A DNA stretch of 64,000 nt from Limibacter armeniacum (GCF_036880985.1 NZ_JBAJNO010000008.1:1178001-1242000); one strand, 5' to 3'. Counted from the first letter of the stretch, positions 28,301 to 37,371 are shown. The notes: generated by a model not told the origin, from the sequence alone. Numbers and translations are program-made.

Positions 28301-31288
28301 CTATCTGAAAATTCATCAAAAAAGCCATTTGATCGACATTCAATCGAGCAGTTGAATATAGGTTCTATGCCACTTTCTACAGAAGAAGGGATTAGTTTAA
28401 TGTCTGCTGATTCTACATTCATAGATGAAAGCTTTAAGCAAGGTACTTTGCCTGAGAATTGGCAGACAGTCGACTATGCAACAGGCATAGGCAGTAGTTT
28501 TAAGGTAGAGAATATTTCCTCAGTATCGGCTCCAAATTATGCATTGACAGTGGGAGATTTGGAAAGCAAAAAATTAAACAATGAGACTTATGCTTTGGCT
28601 TACTCTCCGATTATTGATCTTGGGTTGGCTTCCAACTTTCAGGATCAAGTAATGTTACAATTTGATTATAGCGTACTGATGGAAGTGAGCTATGATGTAG
28701 CAGGTGTGAATATTCTTACAGTAGATGATAGTGGTAACATCCTTGAACAAAGTACACTGTGTAGTAGTGAAGCAGGTCTTGTCAACTCAGGCTCATTTTA
28801 CCATGCCTCATATGATTTGGAGAATTGGAAAGGGAACAAGATCGCATTGATGTTTTGGGTTGTAACAGACTATTCAGTAGAGTCAGGTTGGGCGGTTTGG
28901 GATAACATTAAATTAACTTCTGAAGAGGCATTGTTTTTAATTTCTCCTCAAGTCTCTAATTTATCAGGTCTTTCAGAACAGGCTTTTGATTTTTATATCA
29001 ATACAGAAAAGCTTGAGGTAGGCGATTATCAGTTTGTCACATACCTTGACTATTCAAATGAAACAGGTGTGGGAAGTGGACAATTGTCTCATCAGACTTA
29101 CTTTTCAATTACAAATCAAGCACCTCTTACAGTTCCAGATACCTACACAATCTATGCAGGCGATACGCTTCGGTTAGTAGGTTCTCAAGGTGTAGTACTT
29201 AATGACGCTGATCCGGATGGTGACTCATTGACAATTACAGATTTTACCGATCCATTATTTGGAATGTTAAAGCGATTGGAAAGTGGCAGTTTGCCGACCC
29301 ATTATGTTGCACCTTTTAGGAGTGTCACTGACAAATTTAGTTATTCTGTATCAGATGGGTATGAGGAAGTTAATGAAGAGGTGACCATTCATGTGCTATA
29401 TCCTCATTTTAAGACCGCAGATATTGAAGCATCCATTTTTGTAGGAGATACCTTATCCATTGATTTATCAGATTATACATTGGACTTGACTGAAGATATA
29501 GCCTTTGAAGTGGCAGGAGATAGCATGGCAATTGTTTGGTTACAGGATACAACGTCACTTGCAATTAGGGCAAATGATGACTGGGTAGGTAATGAGTATT
29601 TATCTGTATATATGAAAATGGGAAGTCAGTACATTGACAGTCTACTGATTGATTTGACTATTGAAGAAGTAGAGAGGTCGTTACCATTTTTTAATCAAAA
29701 TGTATTAGTTCAAAGTCTTACAGAAGGGGATACTTTAAATTTTGACCTTTCTTCAGTAGTAACCAATTATCAAAGTGGTCTTATCTTTTTAGCCAACTCA
29801 ATAGAGAATGTCGAAGTGCTATTTTCAGATAGTTTGATGCAGGTAACTAGTAAATCACCTGATGACTATTTCTTTAACCTTTATATGATAGATGAAGGTG
29901 ATACTGTGGATTACCTTTCAGTATTATTAGAAGTAAGTGCAGAGCCTACTTCTATACCAATATTACCAAGCTTTAAAAAGAATACATTACAGCTTGAGAT
30001 ACAAGAAGGAGGCACCTTGTCTTATGATTTTTCGAGCTTGATCAGTAATAACAACTCAAATGTGAGTATAGGTGTTGATAGTATCGCAGGTGTAGAAGGA
30101 AAAGTAGATGTGCTCCTTTGGGAGTTTACCAGTCATATGCAAGGTGATTATTTACTCAATGTGTCATTGTTGTATCAAGATACAGAAGTGGACAACCTGA
30201 TCGTATGGATCAAAGTGAAAAAGCAAGAAGTTACATTTCCTGAATTTAAAGAAGATTTGATTACCCTTAACATGATAGCAGGTAATAGAGATACATTAGA
30301 TATTTCTACATATATCAATAATTCAAGGGAAGGTCTGAGTTTACAGGTTACTTCTTCAAATGTCAATGTAGAAACTCAAACAGATGGGTTTGTTCTAATA
30401 GTAGTTCCAAACGAAGAATGGTATGGGGTTGAATTGGTAAAAGTTTCGTTGAATTGGGGAAAGAATCAATTGGATCAACTTCAATTGCTGATTAATGTGG
30501 CAGAAAAGGAAGTGCCTTCATTGAGTTTTGTTCAAGGACAGTATTCTTTTAGGGAAGATTCATTTTTAAAAATTAAAAAAGCGTATCTGTACGATGTGGA
30601 AAAGAAAGATTATTCGCTGGAGGTTAGTAGTGACCATACAGAAGTGAAGGTAAATGTAACAGAAGAAAGTGTAGAGTTATCCACATCTCCTGATTACAAT
30701 GGGCAAAGTAAGTTAACCTTTACCCTGAAAAATAATGAAGGGACTACGGTTGATAGTGTAAGAAGTGTATTGTTAGTAGAAGCCGTAAATGATCAGCCTG
30801 TTCCAGACTTTAATTATTCAGTGAATGGTCAGTTTGTCTCTTTCTCAGATTACTCATTTGATGTAGAGGGGGAGATTGATTATTTAAGGTGGGATTTTGG
30901 AGATGGTAATGCTAGCACTGAGAATTCTCCGACATATGCATATCCCCAATCAGGTGTTTATTTAGTAAGACTAACAGTGACGGATAATGAAGGGTTGTCA
31001 GCTATGGTTGAAAAAGAAGTATCTATTGAGATGGTTACAGATTTGGATGAGGTAATTGAATTAGGAGAAATGAGTGTTTATCCTAATCCGGTTTCTGATA
31101 GAATCACGATTTCAGGAATCAAGTCTGTACAAGATATAAAGGTGTTTAATACAGTAGGAATACCAATAACGCCAAAGTGCTACAAATCAGGTGAAAAGTG
31201 GGTGCTGGATGTTTCCAAGTTGCCGAGAGGAATTTATATGTTGAAGGCAACGGACGGTAAGTATCAAACAAGGTTCACGGTGAAATAA
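25316..31288 (+). CDS. Giant secreted S8 subtilase with Ig-like modules, PKD and type IX sorting domain
   Basis: 1990 aa. Signal peptide 1-25; propeptide-like region to about 120. Subtilase domain about 165-480 with triad D184 (VVMDDGVD), H250 (SHGTHVAG) and S426 (GTSMAAP), and AAGNSG for the oxyanion hole; a DDDGNGYVDD loop may bind calcium. Two jelly-roll/MAM-like modules follow (starting near 700 and 1035), then a cadherin-like segment (LNDADPDGDSL), five Ig-like modules of about 93 residues (1363-1823), a PKD domain (about 1830-1905, WDFGDGNASTENSPTYAY) and a Por-type C-terminal sorting domain (YPNPVSDRITI ... LPRGIYML). Probably exported through type IX secretion and surface-attached or released. 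Own terminator. Confidence 0.93.
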   Translation: MKKSLYLLLYYFITTFFIPPLLFSQSPTQYYKGKKIVANSILVFEESAVIQQAISKKKPNSSILDQLNLPANVTLSKKFKHNQVEQWDIQEGDMTTLLETLNAQPGIKAFPNYIFQLEEEETTPLVIGSNTTLSTDDAYLSLQWALNNDGTFASGGATAGADIEAFNAWNITTGSEDLVVVVMDDGVDVSHQDLKENIWVNPGEDLDGSGEIEADEVNGIDDDGNGYVDDFYGWSPAYNDNRTFSSGRSHGTHVAGIIGAVSNNGVGISGVAQHVKMLSVMIFDANGSATSADIIEAYDYISTLLDSGINIVAVNQSWGGSMYFSNSTLTSFIELMTGYALDHDEHEAVWVIAAGNSGLDRDNQSYYSYPVNINAPNIITVGSSTYIESLSGFSDFGLANVDLAAPGHSILSTIPADSYGYKSGTSMAAPTVTGAYVLGKSYFGNENHYAMISRILASTEKFSAYSVLGEGGRLNAYAMLSPTDAGLGTGLLASHTTEKFLYNIADTDSRQTVGFINNTGATITLSDIEINGAGASAFSLGKPFSTQTISAGEAFGIPVTFLASNGIQSYEATLTFITSAGDLSITLNGEMQKGHPELTLLDIVKEEGNIAQGDTVDLAYSIQNTGSDTLAFTIVNSLLQYNEELTEKVSNKATFDAAANVGILSTDQSADILLIQSILSQTQALSTSPTKVTTLESTELYLEDFDNSDLSSWTFEAYGMDAGEGQTWSVRSLGADDSALVVGSFEEGYQNNTIAIAVAPTFDLSSIVTAADTSIYMEFDYSTALQHQWDYLTVLVYIDGNFYGYYGLTDYDLIADSKAYHTFVDISELLGNTNVSFQFLFASDGNTVGGWGAMIDNFKITERPKLATQNIFADSLNTSESVPIEMSIRTAQLEEGNYQFYNAIYSNTKGGDWTPEMFSYTFDVANADLSLSVDSLYLGGFQKSIRSIRDSVKLINGGNNTYSIEATGALLKQFSENELEEVSLLASPFTLENTVLSENSSKKPFDRHSIEQLNIGSMPLSTEEGISLMSADSTFIDESFKQGTLPENWQTVDYATGIGSSFKVENISSVSAPNYALTVGDLESKKLNNETYALAYSPIIDLGLASNFQDQVMLQFDYSVLMEVSYDVAGVNILTVDDSGNILEQSTLCSSEAGLVNSGSFYHASYDLENWKGNKIALMFWVVTDYSVESGWAVWDNIKLTSEEALFLISPQVSNLSGLSEQAFDFYINTEKLEVGDYQFVTYLDYSNETGVGSGQLSHQTYFSITNQAPLTVPDTYTIYAGDTLRLVGSQGVVLNDADPDGDSLTITDFTDPLFGMLKRLESGSLPTHYVAPFRSVTDKFSYSVSDGYEEVNEEVTIHVLYPHFKTADIEASIFVGDTLSIDLSDYTLDLTEDIAFEVAGDSMAIVWLQDTTSLAIRANDDWVGNEYLSVYMKMGSQYIDSLLIDLTIEEVERSLPFFNQNVLVQSLTEGDTLNFDLSSVVTNYQSGLIFLANSIENVEVLFSDSLMQVTSKSPDDYFFNLYMIDEGDTVDYLSVLLEVSAEPTSIPILPSFKKNTLQLEIQEGGTLSYDFSSLISNNNSNVSIGVDSIAGVEGKVDVLLWEFTSHMQGDYLLNVSLLYQDTEVDNLIVWIKVKKQEVTFPEFKEDLITLNMIAGNRDTLDISTYINNSREGLSLQVTSSNVNVETQTDGFVLIVVPNEEWYGVELVKVSLNWGKNQLDQLQLLINVAEKEVPSLSFVQGQYSFREDSFLKIKKAYLYDVEKKDYSLEVSSDHTEVKVNVTEESVELSTSPDYNGQSKLTFTLKNNEGTTVDSVRSVLLVEAVNDQPVPDFNYSVNGQFVSFSDYSFDVEGEIDYLRWDFGDGNASTENSPTYAYPQSGVYLVRLTVTDNEGLSAMVEKEVSIEMVTDLDEVIELGEMSVYPNPVSDRITISGIKSVQDIKVFNTVGIPITPKCYKSGEKWVLDVSKLPRGIYMLKATDGKYQTRFTVK

Positions 31289-31290
31289 GT

Positions 31291-31330
31291 AAAAAGCCGT
31301 ATGACAGTATTATGTCATACGGCTTTATTT
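31291..31330. terminator. Bidirectional intrinsic terminator
   Basis: Perfect stem between 31293 and 31326 (AAAGCCGTATGACA and its complement), 6-base loop, between the subtilase and OmpA-family genes. Confidence 0.85.
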
Positions 31331-33385
31331 TTAGTTGATGATTTTTAATTCAGTTCTTCTGTTCATTTTCCTACCTTCTTCAGTTGTATTGTCAGCGATT
31401 GGCTGTTCAGCGGCATAACCAAAGTATTTCATTCTGGAGGCAGGGATTTGCATATTCTTTAAAAACTCCACCACAGACCTAGCCCGTTGATGAGAGAGTT
31501 TTTCGTTTTGATTAACAGAACCTGTATTGTCAGTGTGACCTGAGATTTCTATCTGAAGTTTTGGGTTTTCCCTCAAAAACTTCGCAATGTTCTCCAGTTC
31601 TATTTTTGACAGTTCAGAAAGCTCATAAGAGCCAGGCTTGAAGAACATGTTTTTCAGCACAATCTTACTCCCTTTTTTAAGTGGTTGAAGTTTGAATACC
31701 ACAGAAGTGTCACTGTTTGCCGCAGTGAAGTTTTCAGAGTAAAACAAGTACCCATCAGATTTGATTTCAGCACCGTAGTTTTTGCCTTTTGGTACTACAA
31801 TGACCACTTTTCCGGCTCTATTTGTTGCAAACTTACCTGTCACTTCCTGTTTTTCATTATTGGAGATTTGTACCTGAGCATTGAGCGGTTTTCCTGTTGC
31901 GGCATCTACTACAGTTCCTTTTACGATGGTTAAATCTAAAGTGTAAGGCTTCAGCTGACCGATAGGGTCTTGTTGTTCAAAATAGGTTTTGGTATCTGTC
32001 AATAGCGTTTCTACGGATATCAGTTGCGGTTGTCTGCGTGTACCGATAATGGCAGCACTGTAAATATCCAAATAGCCATAGCCTTCAGGGCGATCCGATG
32101 AAAAGTAAAATTGAGAGAATCCATTAGGGGCAGAAATATAAACTTCATCATATGGGGTATTGATCGGAACGCCTAAATTCTCAGGTGTTTGCCATTCACC
32201 ATTTAGGTTTTCAGATACAAATAAGTCAAACCCACCTATACTGTTATGACCTTTGGAACTGAAAAATAACTGTTTTCCATCCGCTGTAAGATAAGGTCCT
32301 TCTTCATCATAAGGTGTGTTCAGTGCTGATAAGTTGGTAGGAGTAGACCACTGTCCATTTTTTCTTTCACTTACATAAAGATCCTTTCCTCCTTTACCAT
32401 CAGGTCTGTCTGACGAGAAGTAAATAAAGCGTCCATCAGGAGAAAAGCATGCAGAGGTTTCAGCATATTCACTGTTGATAGGTGCTGGTAGCTTGACTGG
32501 AGAAGTGATTGTCTTTTTGCGCTTACCTTCAATTTTACTGAAGTATAAATCTCCTTGTTTGCTGCCTTTGTGTACCAACAGGGTTTTGCCCGAATTAGAG
32601 ATGCTGACTACAGATTCATGACCTTTGCTGTTTAGGTTGTCATCAGCCAACTTTCCTCTTTTCCAGTCATCTTCTTCACTATATCTTTTCGAAATAAAAA
32701 TATCTTCGTAGTACAGGTTATCGTCAGCTATTTCAAAATAGTCCCTATTTTTTCTTCGGGAACAATAGTACATGGTCAAGCCATTAGGGTGTACTACAGG
32801 TCCATAGTCAGGGTACTTGGTATTGAAAAGGTTTCCGAGATTGGAAATGAGACTGTTAGTGGGTTGTGCTGCTAGTTTTTTACCACTTTGGCATTCCTCA
32901 AGGTATTTATTCGTCAGTATAACTTCTTGTACATGCGTTTTTTCGTCAACCTCTTTCAAGAAGTTTTGATAATAAGAGATAGCCTCATTCCATTCCTGTT
33001 TTAAGTGATAAACCCTTCCAATATTGAAATAGACTTTAGGCGTGAAAACAGGTTGGATATCAATGGATTTTTTCCAGTGAATCAAGGCGCTTTCTGTGTC
33101 AGAAGGAGAAAGCATATAGTAACAAAACCCTAAGTTGAAATGGAGCTCACTGTTATTGGTATTGAACCTTTCTGCTTTTTTGAAATAGCGGATAGCCTCC
33201 TTATAGTTTTGCTCGATTTCTATAAGTCCTACAGCTATGTTGATGTTTTTTTGCGCTTCTTTCAGTTTTTCAGCATCCTCAGGGAAGTGGCTTTTGTCAA
33301 AGGGTACATTTTGCTGAGCACTTGCACTGCCAATTATGCACAATAAGCCAATAATATATATCAGTATCTGAAATGTCTTTCTCAT
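31331..33385 (-). CDS. TPR - PD40 - OmpA family outer membrane protein
   Basis: About 684 aa from the ATG at 33385; an upstream ATG at 33442 would bury the signal peptide (IIGLLCIIGSASAQ) and overlap the preceding gene. The N-terminal TPR-like helices (about 25-160) are followed by PD40/WD40-like beta-propeller repeats marked by DGRFIYFSSDRPDG, DGKQLFFSSKG and FSQFYFSSDRPEG, a carboxypeptidase-regulatory-like domain (VKGTVVDAATGKPLNAQV) and an OmpA peptidoglycan-binding domain (IEISGHTDNTGSVNQNEKLS). This layout is that of Bacteroidota gliding/T9SS-associated PorE-like proteins, so a role anchoring surface machinery to peptidoglycan is possible. The identification is by architecture only. Confidence 0.85.
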   Translation of the reverse strand: MRKTFQILIYIIGLLCIIGSASAQQNVPFDKSHFPEDAEKLKEAQKNINIAVGLIEIEQNYKEAIRYFKKAERFNTNNSELHFNLGFCYYMLSPSDTESALIHWKKSIDIQPVFTPKVYFNIGRVYHLKQEWNEAISYYQNFLKEVDEKTHVQEVILTNKYLEECQSGKKLAAQPTNSLISNLGNLFNTKYPDYGPVVHPNGLTMYYCSRRKNRDYFEIADDNLYYEDIFISKRYSEEDDWKRGKLADDNLNSKGHESVVSISNSGKTLLVHKGSKQGDLYFSKIEGKRKKTITSPVKLPAPINSEYAETSACFSPDGRFIYFSSDRPDGKGGKDLYVSERKNGQWSTPTNLSALNTPYDEEGPYLTADGKQLFFSSKGHNSIGGFDLFVSENLNGEWQTPENLGVPINTPYDEVYISAPNGFSQFYFSSDRPEGYGYLDIYSAAIIGTRRQPQLISVETLLTDTKTYFEQQDPIGQLKPYTLDLTIVKGTVVDAATGKPLNAQVQISNNEKQEVTGKFATNRAGKVVIVVPKGKNYGAEIKSDGYLFYSENFTAANSDTSVVFKLQPLKKGSKIVLKNMFFKPGSYELSELSKIELENIAKFLRENPKLQIEISGHTDNTGSVNQNEKLSHQRARSVVEFLKNMQIPASRMKYFGYAAEQPIADNTTEEGRKMNRRTELKIIN

Positions 33386-33395
33386 GAATTGGATG

Positions 33396-34523
33396 TTAGT
33401 TTCCACAGCTTTCCTGTAAATAAATTTCTGCCAGCGTTTCACCTAGTTCTAACGCCTTTTGCCATGAAGTACAGGCTTCTGTCGGTTGTTTCATCAGTTC
33501 TTGAATAATACCTTTATTGAGGTAGGCTTTACCGGATTCAGGGGCTAACTGTATAGCTTTGTTAATGTCAGAAAAAGCCGCTTCTAGGTTTTGCAATTGC
33601 AAATGTGCAGAAGACCTGTTAAGGTAAAATGCCGCAATACCATCTTCGAGCTGAATTGCTTTTGAAAAGTCGGCTAAAGCAAGCTCATACTCACCTGTAC
33701 GTTGGTAAGTGATTCCCCTTTGATTGTGTGCTAATGACGTTGCTTTAAGCGCTAATGACTTGTGATAGTCTGCTTGGGCACTGTCATATTGCGTCATGCC
33801 AAGAAGCAAATTCCCCCGACTGAGGTAATATTGGTATTGAGTGCTGTCTAGTAAGATAGCCTTTGAAAAATCCTTATAGGCAGTAGCTGAATCAATTAAG
33901 GATAAAGCCAATTTACCATGCTCATAATAAGCTGGTGCAAATGTAGAATCATAGGAAGAAGCCAAATCAAAATCTTTTAATGCTTTTGAATTATGGCCTT
34001 GTGAAGAATAAATAATACCACGTTGAAAATAAGCTTGGGTATTCTGAGGCGAAAGCATCAGTAAAGTATCCAAACTGGAGAGGGCTTTCTCATTCATACC
34101 TGCTTTCTGATATACCAATGCTTTTCCTTGCCAAGGCATAGGCAAAGTGCTATCCAGAGAGATGGCTTTCTCGAAGGCTGTTGAAGCCTTCTGAAGTTGA
34201 TTGTTTCTAGCCAGTATAAGCCCTTTATTAGCAAAAGCCTCTGCTAGCTCAGGGTCAAGTTTTGTAGCAGAGTCGAGCATAGAAAAAGCGACACGGTCCT
34301 GCCCTTTCGTCATTGCAGATAACGATTCTGAAAATATAAGGACAGCTTGCTGCCTTTGGTAAGACTTTACGTACTCTTTGGTTTTATCATCAAGTTGCTC
34401 AAGTTTTTGGACTTTTCCGTTTAGCATGACCTGCCCGTCTTCGGTAAAGGTAGGCAGATTGTCCTGTCCAAAACTGATGTTCAGTGTTAAGCTGAAGAGC
34501 AGTATAGTAATCAGGTATCTCAT
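33396..34523 (-). CDS. Secreted TPR-repeat protein
   Basis: About 375 aa from the ATG at 34523, giving a clean signal peptide (LITILLFSLTLNISFGQ). At least seven tetratricopeptide repeats fill the mature part, for example AEAFANKGLILARNNQLQKA and TQAYFQRGIIYSSQGHNSKA. TPRs form superhelical scaffolds for protein binding in the periplasm. It lies 10 bases upstream of the TPR-PD40-OmpA gene on the same strand, so the pair is probably one operon and the proteins may act together at the envelope. Confidence 0.85.
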   Translation of the reverse strand: MRYLITILLFSLTLNISFGQDNLPTFTEDGQVMLNGKVQKLEQLDDKTKEYVKSYQRQQAVLIFSESLSAMTKGQDRVAFSMLDSATKLDPELAEAFANKGLILARNNQLQKASTAFEKAISLDSTLPMPWQGKALVYQKAGMNEKALSSLDTLLMLSPQNTQAYFQRGIIYSSQGHNSKALKDFDLASSYDSTFAPAYYEHGKLALSLIDSATAYKDFSKAILLDSTQYQYYLSRGNLLLGMTQYDSAQADYHKSLALKATSLAHNQRGITYQRTGEYELALADFSKAIQLEDGIAAFYLNRSSAHLQLQNLEAAFSDINKAIQLAPESGKAYLNKGIIQELMKQPTEACTSWQKALELGETLAEIYLQESCGN

Positions 34524-34733
34524 ATTCAATTGGTCAATCAAAGCTTAGATATAAAGCAAAAATATAATAAAAGCTGATAGAATAGGTCTTTGGGACAATC
34601 AAATCCCAATACACCCAGCTGAATGAATAACGAATGGATGGTAAGGGTAGGTATTGTCATGTTTTCCAATTCAAATAATACTTATAATTGACACTATAAA
34701 TAAATAGCTGAACGCATTTGAATTATTGAATCT

Positions 34734-35072
34734 ATGATCCGAGGGATACTCATTATACTAGCCTTTCTGGAATTAGGAAGTCTTCTCAATGAATGGATAG
34801 GAACGGCTGTTCCGGGAAGTGTAATAGGGATGCTACTATTGTTTGTAGCTTTACAAGTTCGGTTGGTTAAGCTGGAACATGTGAAACCAACCGCTGATAT
34901 TCTGACCCAAAATATGGCGTTGTTTTTTGTGCCTGCTGGTGTAGGGCTGATGAATTACTTTGGTTTCATAGCCGACCATTGGATGGTCATTATTCTGGCA
35001 TCAGTGATCAGTACAGTAATGGTGTTGGCTACAGTAGGTTTGATTCATCAGAAACTGGAAAAGAAGGATTAA
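34734..35072 (+). CDS. lrgA: LrgA/CidA family holin-like protein
   Basis: 112 aa, four transmembrane segments. The family motif PGSVIGMLLLF and the loop LTQNMALFFVPAGVGLM are present. LrgA-type proteins are holin/antiholin-like and modulate murein hydrolase activity or export of metabolites. It is followed after 4 bases by lrgB, forming the usual operon. No LytSR gene lies next to it, although a LytS/LytTR pair occurs about 11 kb away in this window; in Gram-positives that pair controls lrgAB, so a link is conceivable but unproven here. Confidence 0.9.
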   Translation: MIRGILIILAFLELGSLLNEWIGTAVPGSVIGMLLLFVALQVRLVKLEHVKPTADILTQNMALFFVPAGVGLMNYFGFIADHWMVIILASVISTVMVLATVGLIHQKLEKKD

Positions 35073-35076
35073 CGTT

Positions 35077-35769
35077 ATGATAGAATTTTTTGATAACGAA
35101 GTACTGGTATTGGCACTTACCTTGGGTGTCTTTTATTTGTCTCAACAAGTTTATCAGAAACTTAAGTGGGCACTTTTCCACCCTGTTTTATTAAGTGTAG
35201 GTATCCTGATTGTAATACTGTTGTTGGCAGATGTGGATTATAGCCTTTACAAGGAGCATAGCCATATGATAGATTTCTTTTTGGCGCCATCTGTTGTGGC
35301 ATTGGGAGTTGTCTTGTATGAGCAAGTGCACCATGTACGAAAGAATGTCTTGGCGATACTTGTCTCACTCTTTGTTGGCAGTTTTGTAGGGATACTCTCA
35401 GCATGCGGAGTTGCATGGTTGTTAGGAGCGGATCAGGTACTGATCGCAACACTTGCCCCTAAGTCTGTCACCACACCAATTGCGATGAGTGTCGTTGAGC
35501 AGATAGGTGGGATTCCTTCATTGGTTGCTGTAATTGTTATCGCAGTTGGGATATTGGGAGCCGCCATTGGACCATTTATTCTGAAACTTTTAAATGTTAA
35601 CAGCAGAATGGCTATTGGACTCGCTTTAGGAGCCTCTGCACATGGTATCGGAACATCAAAAGCATTGGAGTTAGGGGCACTGGAAGGTGCCGTAGGTGGG
35701 TTAGCGATTGGTTTAATGGGGGTTATGACGTCTTTTTTGGTACCTCTAATTTATGGTTGGTTCATCTAG
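35077..35769 (+). CDS. lrgB: LrgB family membrane protein
   Basis: 230 aa, about seven transmembrane segments. Family motifs: LAPKSVTTPIAMSVVEQIGG, and GLALGASAHGIGTSKALELG with the conserved His. It works with LrgA; in plants and bacteria the fused or paired proteins act in glycolate/pyruvate transport or in control of autolysis. Starts 4 bases after the lrgA stop, so translation is likely coupled. Confidence 0.92.
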   Translation: MIEFFDNEVLVLALTLGVFYLSQQVYQKLKWALFHPVLLSVGILIVILLLADVDYSLYKEHSHMIDFFLAPSVVALGVVLYEQVHHVRKNVLAILVSLFVGSFVGILSACGVAWLLGADQVLIATLAPKSVTTPIAMSVVEQIGGIPSLVAVIVIAVGILGAAIGPFILKLLNVNSRMAIGLALGASAHGIGTSKALELGALEGAVGGLAIGLMGVMTSFLVPLIYGWFI

Positions 35770-35819
35770 ATTAAGTTCAACCATTTTCTAAAAAAAGTTA
35801 AGAAATTTTTAAACCGAGA

Positions 35820-35849
35820 TTGTCTGTTAAGATTTATTTACTATATTTG
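35820..35849 (+). promoter_or_regulatory. Complete Bacteroidota promoter
   Basis: TTG (35820-35822), 19-base spacer, TATATTTG (35842-35849) is a full match to TTG-N19-TAnnTTTG. It is not followed by a protein gene on the plus strand but by a terminator about 85 bases further on. Confidence 0.7.
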
Positions 35850-35854
35850 TGTCA

Positions 35855-35962
35855 TAGGGAAATCTTTAGCGCCTTGCACTAATTATTTCTTCTGACAATT
35901 AATTTTTCATAGCTGGTTGAAAGAATCACAATGGGCAGACTCTCGTCTGCCCTTGTGTTTTT
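35855..35962 (+). ncRNA. Candidate small RNA, about 105 nt
   Basis: An orphan transcription unit: a consensus promoter ending at 35849 and a perfect terminator hairpin GGGCAGAC-TCTC-GTCTGCCC (35933-35952) with a T-rich tail TTGTGTTTTT. No reading frame of useful length lies between. It sits between lrgB and the 3' end of the convergent amidase gene. No known RNA family (6S, SRP, tmRNA, riboswitch) was recognised. Start and end are estimates from the promoter and terminator. Confidence 0.55.
35933..35962 (+). terminator. Intrinsic terminator of the candidate small RNA
   Basis: 8-bp GC-rich stem GGGCAGAC / GTCTGCCC with a TCTC loop and a T-rich tail. It could also stop read-through from lrgB. 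Confidence 0.85.
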
Positions 35963-35988
35963 ATAACCATTTATATTTTAGGATAGAA

Positions 35989-37371
35989 TTATTTAGCTCC
36001 CTCTTGCCCTTCTTTTGAATAACTATTCAGTTTGCCTTCTTGCTCAAAATACTGAAGAATCCCTTTGTAATATGAGTTAGCGACATCTACAATTCTTTTG
36101 CTGATGACCCCATTTTGAAGGTCGTTGTTCTTGAGAGCATGAAGCTCCTTTTCATTATCTTGAAGAAGTGGTTCTCCATAGCAAATAGGCGTGTTGATTA
36201 GTCTGCAAAGCCTTAGGTTACGGGCATAAACGCCGTCTTCCAGTCTGATGGCTAATTTTTGAAGGTAGAGAGGCTCTTCTGATGGGAGAACAGCAGGTAC
36301 TTGAAGTTGCTTCTCGAACTGACGCATTACTAAAGCAGAGAGTTCAGCCGATTCTTTTACCTGTTCACTAATAAGGGTTCTTACAAAATCAAATCGGTCA
36401 CGGGGAAGGCGCAGTTCATATTTTAAAAATGACCCCGGTACGAATACCATCCCAAAGTTACGCTGCGATGGTTTTTTCCATCCATAATTCTTGTCATCTG
36501 CATTGAAATGAATAATGACAGTCAGGTCAGGTTTAAAGTAGTTTATTTTTTCTGCCCTAGTCTCAAGGTCTTTGTGGAGAAAGTGATCACGGTATATCTT
36601 ATACTCAGGAGATCTGCTGAACAGGTGTTTGATCTGGTCACCATTCATGCCTTTTTCTCTCAGTTCAAGCTTTAACTTGCTTTTCTTCCAGTTTTGATAC
36701 GAAAGGCCATTGGCACCATGGTTAGGTCCATTTCTGGAAATAAACACTTCAGCTCCTTGTTTCTCCAGACTGTCTCTGAGTAGGTAAGCAGTTGAGAGTG
36801 TAAGGTCTCCTTCCATCAGTTGGATTTTTTCTCCCTTATGCTGCATTTCAATAAAACGACCTTCCGCTTTAGCCATTCCCATGTCTCCAGCTATATGACC
36901 AGGGTCAATAGCAATCCTAATTCCTGAAAGTGGTTTGTTTCGGCTGGTTGGAAGCAGTTGGTGGTTGCGTTTCAGAATCTTGATGGTACTCAGTACGGCA
37001 GGAGAAAGCGGAGTTGTCCCTTTCCGTTTGTAAATCTCAAACTGATAGTTGCGGTCTGCAAATTCCAAAAGCTCTTTGAATGCAGGGAGTTCTTCCCAAG
37101 ACAAATAAAACTCGGGCTTCTGTGCTTCCTTATCCTTTGGAGATGCATACATGGTAATTCCCTCATTGCCGATATGAAAGTAGCCATTAAGTTGGTAGTC
37201 CTTTACCAAAAACCTTTTGGCTCTGTTATTATAAAGTTCGACAAGCCTTTCAGTTTCCGGTTGTGGAGGCTGAGCAAGCAGTGGCTTAGCACCGAGCAAA
37301 TACAATAGTACTAGGCAAGCGGTACGAAGCAACAGAGAGTGTCCGGAGGATTGAACGCTCATTTTTGACAT
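35989..37371 (-). CDS. N-acetylmuramoyl-L-alanine amidase, Amidase_3 family
   Basis: 460 aa with an N-terminal hydrophobic signal (LLLRTACLVLLYLLGAKPLLAQ). The catalytic domain begins at IRIAIDPGHIAGDMG (zinc His), continues with MEGDLTLSTAYLLRDSLEKQGAEVFISR (second ligand Glu) and VIIHFNADD (third ligand His). Cleaves the bond between muramic acid and the stem peptide. It is longer than typical AmiC, with a 140-residue N-terminal domain and a large insert around 200-280 before the HFNADD motif, which may be regulatory. Single gene. Confidence 0.85.
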   Translation of the reverse strand: MSKMSVQSSGHSLLLRTACLVLLYLLGAKPLLAQPPQPETERLVELYNNRAKRFLVKDYQLNGYFHIGNEGITMYASPKDKEAQKPEFYLSWEELPAFKELLEFADRNYQFEIYKRKGTTPLSPAVLSTIKILKRNHQLLPTSRNKPLSGIRIAIDPGHIAGDMGMAKAEGRFIEMQHKGEKIQLMEGDLTLSTAYLLRDSLEKQGAEVFISRNGPNHGANGLSYQNWKKSKLKLELREKGMNGDQIKHLFSRSPEYKIYRDHFLHKDLETRAEKINYFKPDLTVIIHFNADDKNYGWKKPSQRNFGMVFVPGSFLKYELRLPRDRFDFVRTLISEQVKESAELSALVMRQFEKQLQVPAVLPSEEPLYLQKLAIRLEDGVYARNLRLCRLINTPICYGEPLLQDNEKELHALKNNDLQNGVISKRIVDVANSYYKGILQYFEQEGKLNSYSKEGQEGAK

